From: Pictodentalium vernedei
Lineage: Eukaryota; Mollusca; Scaphopoda; Dentaliida; Dentaliidae
Assembly: GCA_031216915.1 (NCBI GenBank)
Contig: CM062289.1
Span: 395,524,674-395,588,673 of the forward strand
Direction: 5' to 3'
DNA: 64,000 bases
Below are positions 58,419-64,000 of this stretch, piece by piece. The translations under genes were made by a program, and so were the position numbers. Position 1 is the stretch's first letter. Each line of letters opens with the position of its first letter. The notes beneath the pieces are model-generated. The model did not search any database. It saw only the letters and a program-made list of their open reading frames with translations, and was not told the origin of the DNA.

Positions 58419-61400
58419 CAAATTCCTTCTTTCAACTCAGCTGGGTGTCAAGAAATATGTCTTTTGTACATACATCAATTTCTACATTCAAATTTTATCG
58501 GGTGGGAGTAACTTTTGTATGCTTTTGGGGGGGTGATAGCGGCTTCGGTCAAACATTCTATAGGTGGGACGGAAGCAGTGGTTGCAGCGTGAATGAATGG
58601 TTTCGCGCAAGTAAACCCCATTCGGCCGTTGTCATGGTTGCATCGTTGCAAGCAACAAATTACATTAATGCCAAGGGTAGTTTATCTATCAGGGTGAGCT
58701 GAAACCCGTGTCCACATAAATAAACTTTTATTCTATGACCTATTCTATCTGTGCACTTTTATCGGGTTAATAAGGAACATTTTGTAGACGAAGGGTATAA
58801 TGTGGATTGCTTCAGTGTCCTTTGAGAACAATAAAAATACACCCTCTGAAACAAAGTTTATACAAACTCTCCCGTTGGTCGCATTAGAGAAAACGTTTTA
58901 TAGTCGAGTTAGTGTTGGGTTTCGTTTTTTTTCAGTAAATGAATGCGTTTGAAACAAATGTGCGTAACAAACTGTCTTGTCATTAGAACCAGAATTTCGT
59001 CAAAGCTCTCAGATATAAAAATAATATAGGAAACCACTGTAACATTAAAACATAGACAGTTTATAAAACACATCAAGTTACATGTGCACATCATTAATGC
59101 AAAATAGCAGTTGTCCTTCGTCGAACACTATCCTCCATTTATAAAAAACAAGCTACCAACAAAAAGTTTTGACTGGCCATTTACAGTCAAATAATCCTGG
59201 TAGGAACTCAGAGTAGTGTCTGTTTGCTGCTTGAGCCGACAACCAACGCCTGGGGTGCATATCCCAATAATGTGGCTTTATGGGTATAAACGATTAGTAA
59301 AACTTCAATTTGGTTTTGGTGACCACATAGTTATAGGTGTTGGAAGTCACCGTAAATATGAATATATTAATAATCTCCAGAAAAATGTTAGTGTATCAGT
59401 GGCAAAGTCTCGAGCGTGGAACCACAAGCAAACAAAATTCGTTATTACTACGTGCAATGCGTAGATTGTGGACTACCACTGAAACACCTATGGAGTGGAG
59501 TTTCTCTCAGGCAAACACACCCCCTCGTCTGTTAAAAAAAACATGGAAATAATAAGGAAAATTTCAGCCATTTCACCTCCGACTTGAACGCGCAGGGTCA
59601 CTGTCCTAAAGGGTGTTACAACCAGATGCGTCACGAAGAATATCAATTGGGGGAGGGGTGGAAAACATGACTTGTTCCGCCGGTGATTCCTAATGTTACG
59701 ACTGATGAAATATTTCAACTACACTTTGGCCATTTATCTGTGAAGCATTTAGCTGATGGGTTCTGATAGTCGATAAGGGGAGATAACCGTCCATTTGAAC
59801 CAGTCATCAAAAGTGGAAAGCTGCCAATGGATGCAGCAACTATTCACGAACGATGACTGAAAATATCAATTAAATCCCTCAAGAATTTTCTTAGATAGAG
59901 TGTTTTAACGAGATGTTTTGAATTTGGTCTTTTTCAAGATGTTGCGAAGCGGGACGGGGATGTGCACGGCGGACATCCCCCCCCCCCCCCCCGTTCTGGG
60001 ATAGTGCCCCTTAAAACTTATAATTCAGTGCCACGGGTGGATAGATGGGACAAAAGCAACCTCGCGTTTTCAAGAACTTTGCCTGTGGATCACGACACTA
60101 CCCTTAAAACATAGATAATGGCCAGAACTCGAAAGTGAACAGAAATCGCTTGCGAAAAAGATGGCTAGTTAGACATTAAAATGGAACACACGGCAGTTTC
60201 AGATATAGCTTGTGGAGGGGGGTGGGGTGGGGGGGGGGCTGGGACCCATCGAGGAGACCCTAGTTCGACCCAATAGAAGAAAATTTGATTTCTCAATCTA
60301 ACCGAACTGAAGAACGCTGTTTACATGCATCTGGGCGAAAAAATGGAGATTAGACGGCTGGTATGTCGAAATGTCTCCATGTGGACTGCTAATGGCAATC
60401 CACATAGAGAGCCATTTCGTATACCGGCAGTCTATGCAATGAGATCCATTTCGCTTGTTGGTCGTTTTCACGCACCAACAGGCTGCATTAATTTTGCGAT
60501 TCCCGCCCCCCCCCTCCTCCTAGGGGTGGCGGCACTATCTTTTCAAGATATTTTCAGTCGACGTTCAGTCACAACTCTATTTTGTACAAAACGCAGGCTT
60601 ATGCGATTATTTACATGAAGTTGGAAACGGGGCAATATTCTGAAATAAAAAAATGCTCTATTTCGCAGACGCCCAAGTCAAAGTATCACCTGGATTCGAA
60701 ACCACTCGCAGCGATCTCTTCCAATGCTTATGAGTGCCGAAAAGATTGAGCACGTGACCTAGTGCATTTGCCACCCAAAGTTGTGAGCAGGATTAAATAG
60801 GAATCATCGGTCGATTGGTTCAAAATCTGTTGGCTTTGAATCCATCAATCAATATATTTTTATCCAGTTTGTACAGTATTAAAAACCTTTTTCTATAATT
60901 TTGTGCCAGAATGAGTGAAAATCTCTCAAAAACATGTGGCATGAAAACAAAGTGTCAAGTTCATTCAGTGCAAGACCAGACGGCAGAAGCGAAAATTCCA
61001 AAGTTCAATTTAAATTTTACGTTGTACTATATATTTTTTCCAGTTTTTGTTAGTTCAAAAAAGATGATGTACTTTTGGATGTATAGGTAACTTGGTGTGT
61101 TGTACAGAGAGTGAAAGGTATGCTGTCAATGGGATTTTGGGCTTTTAACAACCTCATTTCGAGAACGTATTGAACGCCCCAATCCACTTGGCTACTGAAC
61201 CTTTCACTAAAATTTTGAAATAAAGCGTTGTAATACACCCAGGTGTTAAAAAATCAAAACCATTCAGATTGATTATTCTCTAATGTTTGTTAACAGTCGG
61301 AAACTTGATTATCTTTATCCGAAAGCAAGACTGATGGACAAATAATTTGATTATACAAAGCTTTAATTTATATTCTTTTTGAACAGACGATTTTTTCGAT

Positions 61401-63788
61401 GAGATCTGTTCGGGTATACTTAGCCCATGTTGCACATTCAACACTGTGATTACGTTACTCTGCGTAGTGTACAGCGTATAATGTTTTGTCCATATTTCAA
61501 TGAAAAATATGATCATTCAGAGCCATATTTTAAACGCCAGTATCTCTCGACACAACAGATGGAATAAGCTGATCTTTTCAGCCTAGAATTCTGACACGTA
61601 CATTAAGAGAAACCATGCCTTTTTTCTCCTAAAGTTTTGTTAATAAAAAATGTCAAATTGAAAAAAGTCAAACATCGACTAAATAATCATTCATCTTTTG
61701 CCCCCTGTTAATATTCGTATCCATGCTCAAAGTCAAACCTTAAACCCGAAAATCTTATTCTGGAGTAAAGATTGACCAAGAGAAACCTTCTAATGTTCTC
61801 TTTATTTTAATAACGTGCAACTCAGATAAACGGGACATGCCGATAATGACAATGATTCGTCATCGTCTAACTACTCAGAATGAAAGTATGATATCAAAGA
61901 AAAATTCTGTTTTTCAAGGCTGCGCACATACACATACATCTTATGTGTTGGGGGGGGGATTGCTTGGGGATAGTGTTGTGTGGCTGGAGGGAGGCTTTGC
62001 ACAATATTATGTTAGTTTGGGCAGGGCCGTCACTAACAATTTTTATTTATTTATTTTTCTTGGGATGTAGGGGTGGGGGAGGTATAGGACATCTGAGCCC
62101 GACGGCTCGGTCATATCGTCCAAATTATCGGATCGTACCTAATTCCTTTTATCGAAGACACATACGCAAAAATATACTTTCCATTGATAGAATACTTACA
62201 TGGCAGGGAATTTATTAGAATTTTATGACAGTGCTGTCCATTACAAACCAGTTGGGCGGATATGCCCGACCTTCTGGGTGCTTTCAACAGGTCATGGTCA
62301 TAAAAATAATTTATTATTACTTGCTCTCTCCCTGGATGTGTGATTCTACCGATATTGTGAGTCTGGAATTTATTGCACTTTCTGATGTGTGTATATTTTA
62401 TCGGCGAGCAAGAGATTTAGTCCAGCTGAGTACTCAAAACCATGTATATTTTCGACACGCAAGCAAGGGGACTGCCCAACTTGGTTTTTCATAATTTCTT
62501 GCCCAGCCTTTGTCTGGTGAAACTCTGGATCGGGTTACGCCCCTGAGCTTTTTTTAAAGAGTAATTTTATTTCCATTAAGATGAAATAGGACTTGGCGCC
62601 ACTACAAATATATTCATTTCTGATCCTTTGAAAAGGACGAATGAGATTACTGCATATCTTCACCAAATCTACAAACTTTCACCGTGATGCATAGTTTGAA
62701 ACCCTCTTTGCAATGTTTGTCTTGTGTTTCTCGATTTTTAAACAGTCCCCTCAACACCGATAGACCTACATTATTTGAAACACAATATTTTTTTTTCATC
62801 AGACTAAATGCTGAGACGGAGTCGATCAACTAAGGCGAGAATTGATTTCACCCCCTTCTCCCGCCCATTACTTCTACACAACAGCTCAGAAACTATAAAC
62901 AATACAGCTTATAACGTGTAGGGAACCGAGTACCAGGCGAATTGCAACTATTGCCGCGTGTAACTGCCAGAGGTTTCGGCTTACACCAGTGCAAAGCCAA
63001 ACTGAATTTCAACACAAGTTCACAGACCCGCCTCGTTCACGGACACAAGGCAACTGAAGGGCTCGTATCAAATTTGAAATAAAAATTGCAAATTTAGCAG
63101 CTGCACTGTCGGCCATGTGCACGCCTCAGTGTATTTGTGTTGGTTACGAATGCTAATACCATTTGTACATACGGTGCAACAAAACAGAATAATTTATATC
63201 AGTTATCCGACTTCTATATATATGCAAAGCTGCAGTCGGAAATAATACAGTCCACGAAAAGAGCGTCCTGAGAAAATATTTTGGTTTTAAAAATTGCTGA
63301 AGTATTTTATTTAGTTGAAGCATCGCTGTCAGATCTTCTTGCAAGAAAATAACCGATTGGATAGATTCACTGCAATATCTTGAAAGGGCCGATTGAAATG
63401 ACCTGGTGGCATGAAAAAGCAATTGAATATTTGGATGTATTTTGTTTGAAAACATAAAAATATTTCGTCAACAGCGCCTGGATGCGCTGAACTGGGGACA
63501 ATATACCCTTCCATACCCTTCTCGAAATCTACCATTGACACCAAGACTTATTTTGTATCTATGTTCATGGAGGCTAACTGGCGAAAGGGGAGGTGACAGT
63601 CTTCTTGAGATCTACTTCAAATGACAACATTTCTCTTGCATTTAAAACCTCGTATTGTTTGTAAAGTTTGTGTATCTTGCGAATAGCTATAAATTTGCAT
63701 TACAGTATTTATAATGCCGTTATGGAGTGAAATAGTAACGTTTGTAAAGTGTTTTTAGTCTTTGTCAGAAAATTAAAATAGAAAAAAA
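58419..63788 (+). repeat. Macrosatellite unit 8 (5370 bp)
   Basis: Tracts: poly-C 16, G run 10, second poly-C 9, late G run 9. Private substitutions T59022 (A elsewhere) and C63089 (T elsewhere). Confidence 0.95.
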
Positions 63789-64000
63789 CAAATTCCTTCT
63801 TTCAACTCAGCTGGGTGTCAAGAAATATGTCTTTTGTACATACATCAATTTCTACATTCAAATTTTATCGGGTGGGAGTAACTTTTGCATGCTTTTGGGG
63901 GGGGTGATAGCGGCTTCGGTCAAACATTCTATAGGTGGGACGGAAGCAGTGGTTGCAGCGTGAATGAATGGTTTCGCGCAAGTAAACCCCATTCGGCCGT
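63789..64000 (+). repeat. Macrosatellite unit 9 (first 212 bp only, cut by window edge)
   Basis: It continues the array in register. It has C63888 (T elsewhere) and an early G run of 8 rather than 7. Confidence 0.95.

Larger units (their letters stand above)
20758..64000 (+). repeat. Macrosatellite: head-to-tail array of ~5.38-kb units
   Basis: The word CAAATTCCTTCTTTCAACTC recurs at 20,761, 26,148, 31,531, 36,911, 42,288, 47,666, 53,036, 58,419 and 63,789. This gives eight complete units of 5387, 5383, 5380, 5377, 5378, 5370, 5383 and 5370 bp and 212 bp of a ninth. All are in the same orientation and continue past the window edge. Substitutions between internal units are few (listed per unit). 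The longest open frame in a unit is 142 codons, is broken in other copies by poly-C length changes, and matches no domain I know. No rRNA, tRNA, histone or full snRNA sequence was recognised. Confidence 0.95.

Noticed and set aside
20761..64000. Array considered as a CRISPR locus
   Set aside because: Units are 5.38 kb with no short repeat-spacer alternation and no cas-like genes; the sequence is of animal type.
20761..64000. Dismissing the macrosatellite as a pure assembly duplication
   Set aside because: Units carry different private substitutions and tract lengths and a diverged edge, which a copied contig would not show. Copy number still cannot be verified from sequence alone.

Overview
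The window looks like animal nuclear DNA that is almost entirely repetitive. It is AT-rich and has many short mononucleotide runs. It contains cut-and-paste transposon derivatives flanked by TTAA, TA or 8-bp target duplications, a tRNA-derived SINE and a LINE remnant. No open reading frame exceeds about 145 codons, and none of the longer ones looks like a gene. No operon-like or bacterial feature is present. The repeat mix, together with frequent AGGCCT-containing words, suggests a marine invertebrate. An ambulacrarian (echinoderm or hemichordate) is my low-confidence guess.

Layout. (1) 1-13,190 is a graveyard of short non-autonomous DNA transposons: TTAA-flanked piggyBac-like elements, TA-flanked Tc1/mariner-pogo-like elements and hAT-like elements with 8-bp duplications, several of them nested. 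It also holds a LINE fragment (minus strand, about 8.0-8.4 kb), a SINE (about 12.7 kb), a small CpG cluster with E2F, E-box and CCAAT motifs (about 9.4 kb), and one possible first coding exon on the minus strand (10,593-10,655). (2) 13,195-20,757 is a satellite field built from ~340-bp monomers, each of two ~170-bp halves that begin GGGTTAA. The monomers are organised into blocks with a shared head and a shared tail. (3) 20,761-64,000 is a macrosatellite: eight complete 5.37-5.39-kb units plus the start of a ninth, all head to tail and running off the right edge.

The macrosatellite is the most striking object. By my count, every length difference among its eight complete units is accounted for exactly by seven mononucleotide tracts, and internal units differ by only a few substitutions. 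The first unit is the exception, with private differences concentrated in its first ~900 bp, where the array abuts the older satellite. I see no convincing protein or known RNA gene inside the unit. A second theme, in the left third, is that non-autonomous elements of three different transposon classes carry a long, nearly perfect hairpin near their centre.

There is no gene system to describe in the usual sense. The window documents repeat birth, nesting and homogenisation. All alignments were done by eye, so coordinates of diverged repeat edges are approximate.
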